From positions 10,540,001-10,604,000 of the forward strand of contig OX335657.1 in the NCBI GenBank assembly GCA_946894095.1: a DNA stretch of 64,000 nt, in the 5' to 3' direction. Below the pieces are notes generated by a model that saw only the letters and a list, made by a program, of their open reading frames with translations, searched no databases and had not been told where the DNA came from. Origin of the DNA: Incurvaria masculella. Taxonomy: Eukaryota; Arthropoda; Insecta; Lepidoptera; Incurvariidae. Of the stretch, positions 53,701 to 61,477 are shown one piece after another. The position numbers and the translations under genes are program-made. Position 1 is the stretch's first letter; every line of letters begins with the position of its first letter.

Positions 53701-55141
53701 ACATAAAAAAAAACATACAGACGAATTGAAAACCTACTCCTTTTTTGAAGTTGGTTAAAAATTGGTTTCTACTGGTCATATCAACATTTTTATTACTTAT
53801 TCATTTAGAATATTTTACGGTAAGTATCAAGATGTTTTCTATCAAACTATAATGACTTGTCAGTGTTCCGGTCAAATCCAAGATGTTTTTTTTTTCACAC
53901 AGTCTATTGTGGGTGCAAGTGTGATGTTGGCAACGCTGCTTAGAGAAATTTACATAAGGTACTTTTGTATGCATCCCATACTTAATATTCGAATAATTTT
54001 CGATTTTATTCCCATACAATTCTGGCCCTAGGTATATCTATGTTTCACAGTATTTTGTCGCATTGATGTATCTGCCAATTGAATTTTGAACCAAATTAAT
54101 TATACCATTAAACAATTCCGGTAGCATATCTGTTACTTAGTCTCTTCATTTGAATATATAACTGCACGACGATTGAAATGTTTAACATTGCGCAGAGTGG
54201 ACGACGTCGCTTACGACATGAACCCGATGTCCGAGTTCACCAGCTACGACGGCACCAAGATCTCATTCGTACACTACTACAAGGAGAACTACGGCGTGGA
54301 AATCGTGGACTTGGATCAGCCACTCCTCATCTCCCGGTGAGCCACTAGCTTGTGTACATTTACTTTACTTTCTTTAACTTTTACCGATTGTGGACCACTT
54401 TCCAAATGCCAAACATGGACAAAATTCTCTCAGACCCCTGCCAAAATTAATAGTAGGTAAGATAAACAGTTCATTTTATAAATATTGGAATAGATCAGTA
54501 TGTAGTATTGTCAGCCTCAGACACCTTGCGGTTCAGTAATCGAACTGAAGTATCTCGGGGCGCGATTAAGTTCTTGATGGTTGACTGTTTTCGACAGTTG
54601 AGGCTGGCCGTACTTCGTATACAATGTAAAACTGTAGGACATGGATGGGTTATACCACACCCACCGTCACCACATTAGCACAACACACTGATTTCCCGAA
54701 GGAATCAGGTGCCATGTCAGGACCATCCCTTTAATAGAACTGGATGGAAAACACGGTGTGGTGGTATGTAATAAATACTCATTTATGATTTGTGGTCACC
54801 ATGGTTAACACTCATATTAAGTTTTCTAAGAAACGGCTTATTCACGGTGTGTCGAGGATGTTACACGATGTTTCGGACCAATCCGTCGTGTAACATCATC
54901 GACACACTGTGTGTAAGCCATTGCTACAAATACTCATTGGTCACTGTCTCACAGTCAAAAGAGGAGCAGGCAGCAGCCGGACGGGACGGAGTCCAAGGAG
55001 GACGTGCTGGTGAACTTGGTGCCGGAGCTGTGCCAGCTGACGGGGCTCAGCGACGACCAGCGTTCCAACTTCCGACTCATGAAGGACGTCGCGAGCTACA
55101 CGCGCATCACGCCCAACCAGCGCATGTGCGCTTTCAAGAAG
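44566..55141 (+). CDS. Ago3: PIWI-clade Argonaute (Ago3), first ten coding exons, partial
   Basis: Ago3 is a nuage-located PIWI protein that partners Aub/Siwi in ping-pong piRNA amplification. Exons: 44566-44718, 45999-46074, 48029-48143, 49369-49576, 50186-50360, 50975-51105, 51906-52069, 52903-53100, 54196-54336, 54955-55141, about 515 codons, all in phase. The N-terminus has three GRG boxes, each followed by a leucine-rich short helix (GRGRGEALFTMI, AGRGRASLILSRL, AGRGQSLFKHL), the layout of Ago3 and the usual sites of symmetric arginine dimethylation and Tudor binding. The N domain follows (SGRPVELTANFIRM, FDGTTLYLPVEL), then the linker and PAZ (THRVLRTETVLHLMRDL to QPLLISR), then linker 2 (VNLVPELCQLTGLSDDQRSN). 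The MID and PIWI domains are not visible. Siwi/Aub is less likely because FDGTTLYLP and the GRG box layout fit Ago3. Confidence 0.87.
44769..45104. mobile_element. MITE with CACCTAAATTGGCGTT ends, copy 2, in Ago3 intron 1
   Basis: TCACCTAAATTGGCGTTTAC at the left and CCAATTTAGGTGA at the right, with AACGCTAGTCGATCA just inside. Same family as 42108-42421. Confidence 0.75.
45780..45966 (+). mobile_element. LINE 3' tail fragment
   Basis: CAAACGTAATTTAAACAAGC, TCCGTAAATCCGTGTGGTGT and CCAGTTTTTCATAAAAAAAG parallel the tail at 1980-2130. Very short copy, ending 32 nt before Ago3 exon 2. Confidence 0.5.
45999..46074 (+). CDS. Ago3: Ago3 exon 2 (second RG box)
   Basis: Acceptor CTTTTTAG, donor GTAATC. 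Encodes APTSITAGRGRASLILSRLQ, then AQRPG(G). Phase 1 at the exit. Confidence 0.85.
46951..47500 (+). mobile_element. Full-length TTAA-flanked MITE
   Basis: TTAAGGTGGCCCAACCCG (46951-46968) and CGGGTTGGGCCACCTTAA (47483-47500) are exact inverted repeats and begin and end with TTAA, the piggyBac-type target. 550 bp, no transposase. Three more copies are in this window. Confidence 0.85.
47520..47745 (-). repeat. GACGGACG-type interspersed repeat, copy 4 (reverse, diverged)
   Basis: GCGGGCTGTATCTCGTGAAT, TTGCCGCTATAACAACAAAT and GCACTTGGCCGGTTTTTG are reverse complements of the family body. The microsatellite core is nearly lost. Abuts the TTAA MITE. Confidence 0.7.
48029..48143 (+). CDS. Ago3: Ago3 exon 3 (third RG box)
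   Basis: Acceptor TACTCTAG, donor GTGAGT. Encodes (G)ATSTAESEVSSVPSSQPS, then PPRGAGRGQSLFKH(L). Low-complexity Ser/Pro linker before the box. Confidence 0.85.
48470..49000 (+). mobile_element. TTAA-type MITE, copy lacking both ends
   Basis: GAGTAACTCATTCGCGGGCA through TCGAACTTTCGGACCTTATA to GTTTAGTTGAGCGGGAAAGA follow the family, but both terminal repeats have decayed. Lies in an Ago3 intron. Confidence 0.65.
49369..49576 (+). CDS. Ago3: Ago3 exon 4 (Ser/Gly-rich with three 8-residue repeats)
   Basis: Acceptor TGCTGCAG, donor GTGAGT. DSMKKLGSSGSSGASASSGE is followed by three units of TAIS(E/G)VT in 24-bp DNA repeats. Ends LKPKNKYI. Disordered N-terminal region. Confidence 0.82.
49840..50060 (-). 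repeat. Interspersed repeat, reverse copy of 15850-16130
   Basis: TTACCTCCAAAGCGTGAGCA followed by CTGTGTACGGCATTGAGTGA is the reverse complement of the block near 16055-16100. Confidence 0.5.
50186..50360 (+). CDS. Ago3: Ago3 exon 5 (start of the N domain)
   Basis: Acceptor TGTGTGCAG, donor GTGAGT. Encodes REVKDTPPVVKLGQSGRPVE, LTANFIRMEVQPGMGVFEYE, YRIKLLN. The GxSGRPVxLxANF motif marks the N domain of PIWI proteins. Confidence 0.92.
50975..51105 (+). CDS. Ago3: Ago3 exon 6 (N domain)
   Basis: Acceptor GGTCCTCAG, donor GTAATA. Encodes HLDVIGRTKTFDGTTLYLPV, then ELPQEVTRLTSKHPTEDYNV. Phase 0 at the exit. Confidence 0.92.
51640..51830. mobile_element. Diverged CACCTAAATTGGCGTT-type MITE remnant
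   Basis: AACGCTAGTCGATCAGTATG followed by CAAACGCCAATATAAGTGAC matches the right end of 44769-45104. The left end is not clear. Confidence 0.45.
51906..52069 (+). CDS. Ago3: Ago3 exon 7 (linker 1 to PAZ)
   Basis: Acceptor CCCTCGCAG, donor GTCAGT. Encodes IIFRRQRRMGEVIHLYNVLF, RYGRQYFNPATAIIIPQHKL, QVWP(G). This is the PIWI-family motif before the PAZ domain. Confidence 0.93.
52320..52680. mobile_element. Two 5S-headed SINE fragments, opposite orientation
   Basis: 52325-52380 carries the + body (TTACTAGGTGGTAGAGTTAA, CATCCGGGTTGGTGACATTG). 52385-52450 reads as a - strand tail (ACATGGATGGCTAATACCAC). 52540-52670 has a further worn + 3' part. Confidence 0.5.
52903..53100 (+). CDS. Ago3: Ago3 exon 8 (PAZ)
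   Basis: Acceptor GAGACAG, donor GTATAC. Encodes YVTAVDEYEGGLMLTLDSTH, RVLRTETVLHLMRDLAMKDK and onward. Phase 2 at the exit. Confidence 0.94.
53337..53576. mobile_element. Foldback element in an Ago3 intron
   Basis: AATAACCGACTTCAAAGAAA, continuing to AAGCACTGAAAAGTAAAAAA, is repeated in inverted form at 53522-53575. Arms are about 65 bp and the loop about 110 bp, with a GC-rich centre GGGCACGCGCTGCGCC. Confidence 0.75.
54196..54336 (+). CDS. Ago3: Ago3 exon 9 (PAZ C-terminus)
   Basis: Acceptor TTGCGCAG, donor GTGAGC. Encodes (R)VDDVAYDMNPMSEFTSYD, ISFVHYYKENYGVEI and DLDQPLLIS(R). The YY...QPLL ending is typical of the PAZ 3'-end binding pocket in PIWI proteins. Confidence 0.94.
54625..54742 (-). 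mobile_element. 5S-headed SINE 3' part
   Basis: ACATGGATGGGTTATACCAC, CAGGTGCCATGTCAGGACCA and ACTGGATGGAAAACACGGT fit the 3' half of the family on the - strand. Confidence 0.55.
54955..55141 (+). CDS. Ago3: Ago3 exon 10 (linker 2), last one visible
   Basis: Acceptor GTCTCACAG, donor GTATTT. Encodes (R)QKRSRQQPDGTESKEDVL, VNLVPELCQLTGLSDDQRSN, MKDVASYTRITPNQR. It ends in phase 0 with a donor, so the transcript continues. I found no in-phase exon further right. Confidence 0.93.
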
Positions 55142-55146
55142 GTATT

Positions 55147-55515
55147 TTTTTGTATGTAACTGGACATGGATAGGTAATACCATGTTATGGTATTAGCCGA
55201 ACACACCACGTGGCAACTAGGTGCCGTGCCATGCCAGGACCTTCTTTATATTGCTTGGCTACGTTGTGCTAGATAGAAAATATGGTCAATTTTCATTGCT
55301 GCTTTGACCATCCAATGCGATGGTACTCACCCGAGCGGGATTAACCCTTAACCACCGGGTTTAACCACCGGGTAAAGCAAGGACCTATAGTTATAGTAGA
55401 CCTATAGTAATCTAAACCCAGCCTCAATGGTTGAAAGCGGTTAACCATCTAGATCCTAGCCACACTCAGAGTTGTTACAACCAACTTGCAAGGACGAATC
55501 ACTAGGCTTCGCGCC
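55147..55515 (-). mobile_element. 5S-headed SINE, near-complete second copy
   Basis: On the - strand: a head with TAGCCCAGTGGCGCGAAGCC, a body ending with the CCCGCTCGGGTGAGTACCAT region, and a tail TGTCCAGTTACATACAAAAA. It begins right after the donor of Ago3 exon 10. The 5S part is more diverged than in the next copy. Confidence 0.65.
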
Positions 55516-55539
55516 ACTGGGCTACCTAGGGTAGGTTTT

Positions 55540-55918
55540 TTTTTATGTGACTGGACATGGATGGCTAATACCACAGTTTCTGTCATGGTATTAGCCTAAC
55601 ACACCACATGGGAACTAGGTGCCATGCCAGGATCTTCCTTATATTGCACGGTTACATTGAAGTGGATGGAAAACACGGACAATTTTCATTGCCGCTTCAA
55701 CCATCGTTCATTCAATGCGATGGTACCAACCCGGGCGGGATTAACCCTACCACCTAGTAAGTAAGGAAGGGGACTTACAGTTTAACGTGGAATCCGCACT
55801 ACGGCCAGCCTCTCTCAACGTTCGAATGGTCACCCATCCAAGACCAGACCGGACCCAGCGTTGCTTAACTTCGGATAGCGATCGCCGAAGTGTCGCGCCA
55901 CTGGGCTATTGAGGCTGA
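55540..55918 (-). mobile_element. 5S-rRNA-headed SINE, full-length reference copy
   Basis: On the - strand it starts CAGCCTCAATAGCCCAGTGG. GATCGCTATCCGAAGTTAAG, CAACGCTGGGTCCGGTCTGG and TCTTGGATGGGTGACCATTC then follow the internal promoter part of 5S rRNA (CGAAATTAAGCAGCGTCGGG, TTAGATGGGTGACC). The body runs via AGTCCCCTTCCTTACTTACT and AAGATCCTGGCATGGCACCT to TGTCCAGTCACATAAAAAAA. This is a SINE3-class layout with an A tail. Confidence 0.8.
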
Positions 55919-55919
55919 C

Positions 55920-57840
55920 AAGCTATAGGTTATTGCGCTGGAACCATGTCGAGCTGCTGCTAGTGTAGTTTACTCTGTTTAGTGCCCCTGGTGACCCTGT
56001 CAATCTACCTATTCATTATTTTCATTTTCAATTGCAATTTTTTTTATGAAATGGATTGTGTCGTAACGGCCAGTACACTATGGCATGTTGGAGCGAGATC
56101 GACCCCGAACGTTGCAGGCGGAGAGTGCAAAACGACAACATCGCCTCAAATTACACAAGATGAAAACATACATTTCAGAAATTCATAGGCATCTTGGTAA
56201 CTAGACAATTTAGCACAAAAAATATTGATGATGGAAACATGAGGATTATGCTGGCGAAATTTATGTACTGGTCTTTAGGACACAGGTATAATAACAACGA
56301 AAGAATATGTTGATGCAATACAATCTATACGCCGGCGCCATATGTTGACGAAAGCTGAGTTTAAAGAGGAAGCCATAGATTGCTGACATCGTACCAGTGT
56401 TGAATTGGGATAATAAAAGTCGGCAGGTGCCGTTGCAATTCACATTTCAGAATACATTAAATAGTAACCGATTAATGTCAGTGATACTGTTTATTTACAA
56501 TGACATTTGAATTTATATTTGAAATGTAACGTTTTCATAACGCCTACCTAGGCAAAATTTGGAATCAAGCTTAGTTTAATGACGGTCTAACTAATTCCGG
56601 CAGTGACGGATGGTGCTGGTTAGAAATTTCATAATACCCATAGACCTAGCTTGCGCGCGCAGCGCGCTTACAAGACGAACAGAGTGTGGGAGCGAGAGTC
56701 GATTTCAAATATCACTACCGATGAATTAGAGAGGGATGGAACATAATTCCCGATTAGACCACTTTCAAAATCGCTATCACCACGCAGTGTACAAACACAT
56801 AAAATGTCAAACGTTTTTTCGAAATATCTCGAACATTTCTAAGCATTCCTTAAAGAAAGCAGTGTTGAAGCCATCGTTACCTGTGCCTTTACGGATTGTG
56901 AGGTGAATAATCGCCATAACCGAGAGAAATACACTTTTTAGGGTAAAAACGAAATATCAACCTTACCCATTTTCTTGTAATATAAGCCGAAACTCTGCAA
57001 ATAAAGTAACTGTAATTGTAAATTACGCTTCCTTTTATCAATATTTATATAATTTATAACATTTCCTGCGTACATTTAGGATATTGTGAATATGTGAGAA
57101 AATATTTTTCTTCGCTAGGGCTTGACGGAGACCTTTGTTTGACAATCGATATTTTTTTACAGATCACCACGCGAATCAGACGCCGCGCGACGCGGTGCCC
57201 GTGCGGCTCGGTCGCCACTCCTTTCACGGAATAATATATATTGAAACTATTTTAGATCTATTTCAAGGTTATTTTTATGACATCATTCTTTACGTTAGTA
57301 CCTTGCTGGATGAGTTTTATGCAATTGGGCACATTATTAAGTGGCTAGAGTCCACGTCACAGATTACGAAAAATCTCTATTGCTCAGAGCTTTTTTAATT
57401 TAAGATGGTCTTTTAATTCCTTGATTGTAGTAATAAATGCTATCTGACTCCCATTAAACGTTATTGATGGACGTTGAAGCCAGCTATTTTTCGAAATGAG
57501 TAAAATTATGATCATTTATTTGGTGTTTGTAATCAGAGACATTTAAGGCTGCGTATGAAGATAGACAAATTCCCGATTTCCCCCCCACCGCTCCGCTAGA
57601 CGCCGAAACAGCAGTGGCACCGTGAATCTTAGGACAAAACTGAAATGAGATATTGTTAGAGCGACACCTATACGCCGTCGCGGGAACTTCGTGAAAGTTG
57701 TATCGATCCCGCGGCAAGTCGTCAATGATCATACAACCAATCACAAGGCTCGAGATCACCCGCCATATTATTCACATTGCTGCTAGAAAACAGCCACCAT
57801 TTCGTGAGATCTCTACTTCATGAAAGGATTTGATATTTTC
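55920..57840. other. Region downstream of last visible Ago3 exon
   Basis: AT-rich with short GC-rich islands at 56640-56700 and 57160-57230. The second island follows a TTTTTTTACAG acceptor-like site, but the phase-0 reading is short and unlike an Argonaute MID domain. No exon can be supported. Confidence 0.4.
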
Positions 57841-57854
57841 ACATCGATCGTCAG

Positions 57855-57950
57855 TAGCTCGTTGGTGTAGCGCGTGAGACGTCTTATCTACAGTTATTGT
57901 TCGATGGGGGTGTCGGTTCGAATCCTGTAAGTTACAAAACTTTTTTTTCT
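57855..57950 (+). ncRNA. tRNA-like Pol III unit (tRNA-derived SINE head or pseudo-tRNA)
   Basis: TAGCTCGTTGG (57855-57865) fits the A box and GGTTCGAATCC (57915-57925) is a perfect B box at normal spacing. A TTTTTTTT Pol III terminator follows at about 57941. The acceptor and T stems do not pair well, so it is not a working tRNA. Confidence 0.5.
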
Positions 57951-58483
57951 GTTTTTTTACTTTTTATTGTTAATGGTGTATAGTATATAATTATAGCGTG
58001 GGTTAGACTTAATTGATTTACACATATAAAAAAATATTACATAATAATATGGTAAAAGTTTTTACCTGAGAAACAATTTTAAAAAGTATAAACGTAAAAT
58101 AAAACAAAATAATAAAAAGTAAAATAACACTTTTAAAAAGGATAAACGTGAGACGATTGAGAAAAAATTTCCATACAACGAGCGCGCAAAAAATTACGCC
58201 ACGCGACTTACAACATTATATCGCCGTTCATAGCGCCCCGTAGCGCAGTGATGAAAACGGAGAAAAATCTATTTTTTTGTCTCCCAAATTGATAGGTAAA
58301 CTGATAATAATAAGAATTATTTTTCAATAAACCTGATGGTCGTTACGTCATTCTTCATTAGTAGTGAGAGCCGAAACTAAGGCCAAATTCCTCCCGCGGC
58401 ACAAGTGAAGTAAATTTACTTTTTTGTACTAAGCAGGTACCTACGTCGCTTATTCCAAGGAATGTGACAAGTAGTGTCGACAC

Positions 58484-58820
58484 TTTTTAGGGTTCCGTAC
58501 CCAAAGGGTGAAAACGGAACCCTATTACTAAGCCTCTGCTTTCCGTCCGTCCGTCCGTCCGTCCGTCCGTCCGTCCGTCCGTCCGTCCGTCCGTCCGTCT
58601 GTCACAGGGCTCTATCTCATGAACCGTAATAGGTAGGCAGCTGAAATTTTCACAGAGTGTGTATTTATTTTGCCGCTATAATAACACATAGGTAAATTAA
58701 AAAAATATATAAAAGTTAAAGGGGTTAATACAAAAGAAACGTGATTTTTGGTGTTGATGGTACGAGTGCGCGTGCGCGAGTCCCGTGTGCGAGTCCGACT
58801 CGCACTTGGCCCGTTTTTTT
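58484..58820 (-). repeat. GACGGACG-type interspersed repeat, copy 5 (reverse, expanded microsatellite)
   Basis: TTTTTAGGGTTCCGTACCCA at the left, more than twelve GTCC units in the core (about 58540-58600), and CGAGTCCGACTCGCACTTGG at the right. The microsatellite is much longer than in copies 1-3. Confidence 0.85.
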
Positions 58821-59202
58821 AGTTCAATTTGCTCTTCTGTGGTCGCCTGGAACGCAGTATCCTCTATTTAGCTGCTATTTGCCGCGGCAGCGAGTGCCGC
58901 GTCTTTTGTCGTTTGAACATCTTTTGTTCGACGTTGGCGACGTTGTCGTCGTTGTTCGTCTTTGTTGATGTCGAAAACGGAACCCTATGCGCGCTCGTCG
59001 ATTGTATCTCGTTCACTCGCGTCAGTCGCGCGGTCGCGCCGCGCCGAAGTGTCTTATAATATTTGGACGCTCGTCCGCTCCGCTGTAGCGCCACAGAGCA
59101 GCGCTGTGCAACAATCGAATAATGTAGATTTGTATTCGAATGAATCGAATAACGGGAACAATCGAATAATTCGCTTGTTTTTATTCGCAATCGCCTATCG
59201 CT
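58821..59202. other. GC-rich sequence before the satellite
   Basis: Open frames on both strands lack domains. The end has three AATCGAATAA-like units. Probably a fragment of a mobile element, identity unknown. Confidence 0.35.
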
Positions 59203-60073
59203 AGTCTACGACCAGTGTTTCCAATGATATAACGAAAATAAATTTTGACATGACAGACAGGTAGATCAGGTCGGGGCGTTTATATTGAGTGGTCGCTTGA
59301 TGGGTCTACGATCAGTGTTTCCCATGATATAACGAAAACCAATTTTGACATGACAGACAGGTAGATCAGGTCGGGGCGTTTATTTTGAGTGGTCGCATGA
59401 TGGGTCTAAGACCAGTGTTTCCCATGATATAACAAAAAACAATTTTGACATGACAGACAGGTAGATTAGGTCGGGGCGTTTATTTTGAGTGGTCACATGA
59501 TGGGTCTACGACCAGTGTTTCCCATGATATAACGAAAACAAATTTTGACATGACAGACGGGTAGATCAGGTCGAGACGTTTAATTTGAGTGGTCGCATCA
59601 TGGGTCTACAACCAGTGTTTCCCATGATATAACGAAAACAAATTTTGAAATGACAGACAGGTAGATCAGGTCGGAGCGTTTATTTTGAGTGGTCGCATGA
59701 TGGGTCTGCGTCCAGTGTTTCCCATGATATAACGAAAACAAATTTTGACATGACAGACAGGTAGATCAGGTCCGGGCGTTTATTTTGAGTGGTCGCATGA
59801 TGGGTCTACGACCAGTGTTTCCCATTATATATCGAAAACAAATTTTGACATGACAGGAAGTTAGACCAGGTCGGGGCGTTTATTTTGAGTGGTCGCATGA
59901 TAGTCTACGACCAGTGTTTCCCATGATATAACGAAAACTAATTTTGACATGACAGACAGGTAGACCAGGTCGAGGCGTTTATTTTGAGTGGTCGCATGAT
60001 GGGTCTACGACCAGTGTTTCCCATGATATAACGAAAACAAATTTTGACATGACAGGAGGTAGATCAGGTCGGG
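59203..60073 (+). repeat. 100-bp satellite array, left block
   Basis: About 8.7 monomers of 100 bp, each with TCTACGACCAGTGTTTCCCA, TGATATAACGAAAACAAATT, TTGACATGACAGACAGGTAG, ATCAGGTCGGGGCGTTTATT and TTGAGTGGTCGCATGATGGG. Monomers differ at a few sites. It carries no long ORF. Confidence 0.95.
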
Positions 60074-61477
60074 CATAGCCTGCTGTATTGTTTTGCGTTT
60101 GTGTGTGTGTTACAAGCCGTGAAGTAGAAATTCGGTACGTCGAGTCGTAGGCCTACACGCAGGTAGCTCCGACATTGTACCGGCCCACCTTTCAGTATGC
60201 TTAGTGCCGCCAGCTATGAAGTGCGCTTGATTCGTTCGTTCGTGATTTGACTCAAATGTGTTGATTTGGTTGTTATTATGTAAATAAGTGGTGTTTCTAC
60301 AAGCAGTGAACCTCTAAAAATCATACACAAGAAAGTTAGTGAAGTGTGTGCGCCAAAATATGTGTGACAGTGACTGGATTTAAATGTTTCCGAGTACTTA
60401 TAGTCCCATTCTGTTAAATAAAAGAGCTAGTTTAGTTATTTATTTATTTATTTATTTATTTGACAAATACATACATTTTACATAACAGAAAACCAAGGCG
60501 TAAAATTTTTTGTTTAAGAATTATTTTGTTTCACACTATATGCATTATTTGATTAAATAAGATTAGATTTATATAATAAAGAAGAATTCTTAATGTAGAA
60601 TCCTATATATAATGTCGATATCTATTCTAAAAGTTCAATGTAGCAGCATATTTAAGTGAAAACGTATTTAGACATGGCAACAGATTAAACGATAAAGATA
60701 TGTATTTTAAAATGACTCCTTCCTGAAGCTTCATATACCTACGTACATATTAAACATATTGAACTAGACATATTACATTATCATTAGTCAAGCTCAACAC
60801 AGCAAATAGTATTTAGGAGCTATCCCAGGGCCTGCCTTAATCGCGGAAAATTGTCATTGATAAATATGTAGTAGATATGAATTTCCTTGTGTTTGAGGCA
60901 GGTTCTATTACATAAAGAAATTATGCCATTTTTGTAGATATATCTAGCAAATATGATGACATGTACAGTTGTATATGTTTGCAGATTATATGTAGTAAAT
61001 ATTATATTTTTTGTGTCTTAGGTAGTTGCGTCAATAATTGAAAATGAATGTTTGAAAATCTATTTAACCTATAAACTAAATATAAATAATACATATATTT
61101 TATTTTAGCTCCACTCTCAAAGTAATGCACATTTTTCACAGTAACAAATTAATTATAACGTATTAATAAAATGATTAATTTGTTACAGTAATTCTAATCA
61201 CGAAATGGCAAACAATAAATGATCATTCACTCATAAAAACTATTGCTAAAAGATACAGTTACATTAATTAAGTAAGAAAAGGCTAATTAATACCTAGAAC
61301 AAGGCTAGAATCAGCGTCTTTCGATAATATTTTGACCTCAGCTCGATAAGATAGAAAGAGCCTTCATACAAAGCTAAGATATCGGTAGGCCTACCACTAC
61401 CTGAAAATGGGACGCTGCTAATCCTACTTCACGGCTTGTAACACACACACAAACACAAAACAATACAGCAGGCTATG
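60074..61477. mobile_element. 1.4-kb element with long terminal inverted repeats inserted in the satellite
   Basis: CATAGCCTGCTGTATTGTTT opens a terminal repeat of about 53 bp (to GCCGTGAAGTA), and its reverse complement closes the element. GGTCGGG stands on both sides (60067-60073 and 61478-61484), a 7-bp target duplication made from the satellite. The interior is AT-rich with (ATTT)n and no transposase, so it is non-autonomous. Confidence 0.9.

Noticed and set aside
57135..57398. Open frame after a TTTTTTTACAG site, possible Ago3 exon
   Set aside because: Ago3 exon 10 leaves in phase 0, and the phase-0 reading here is a short Arg-rich peptide with an early stop, unlike any Argonaute MID domain. 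The other frame has no Argonaute motif.
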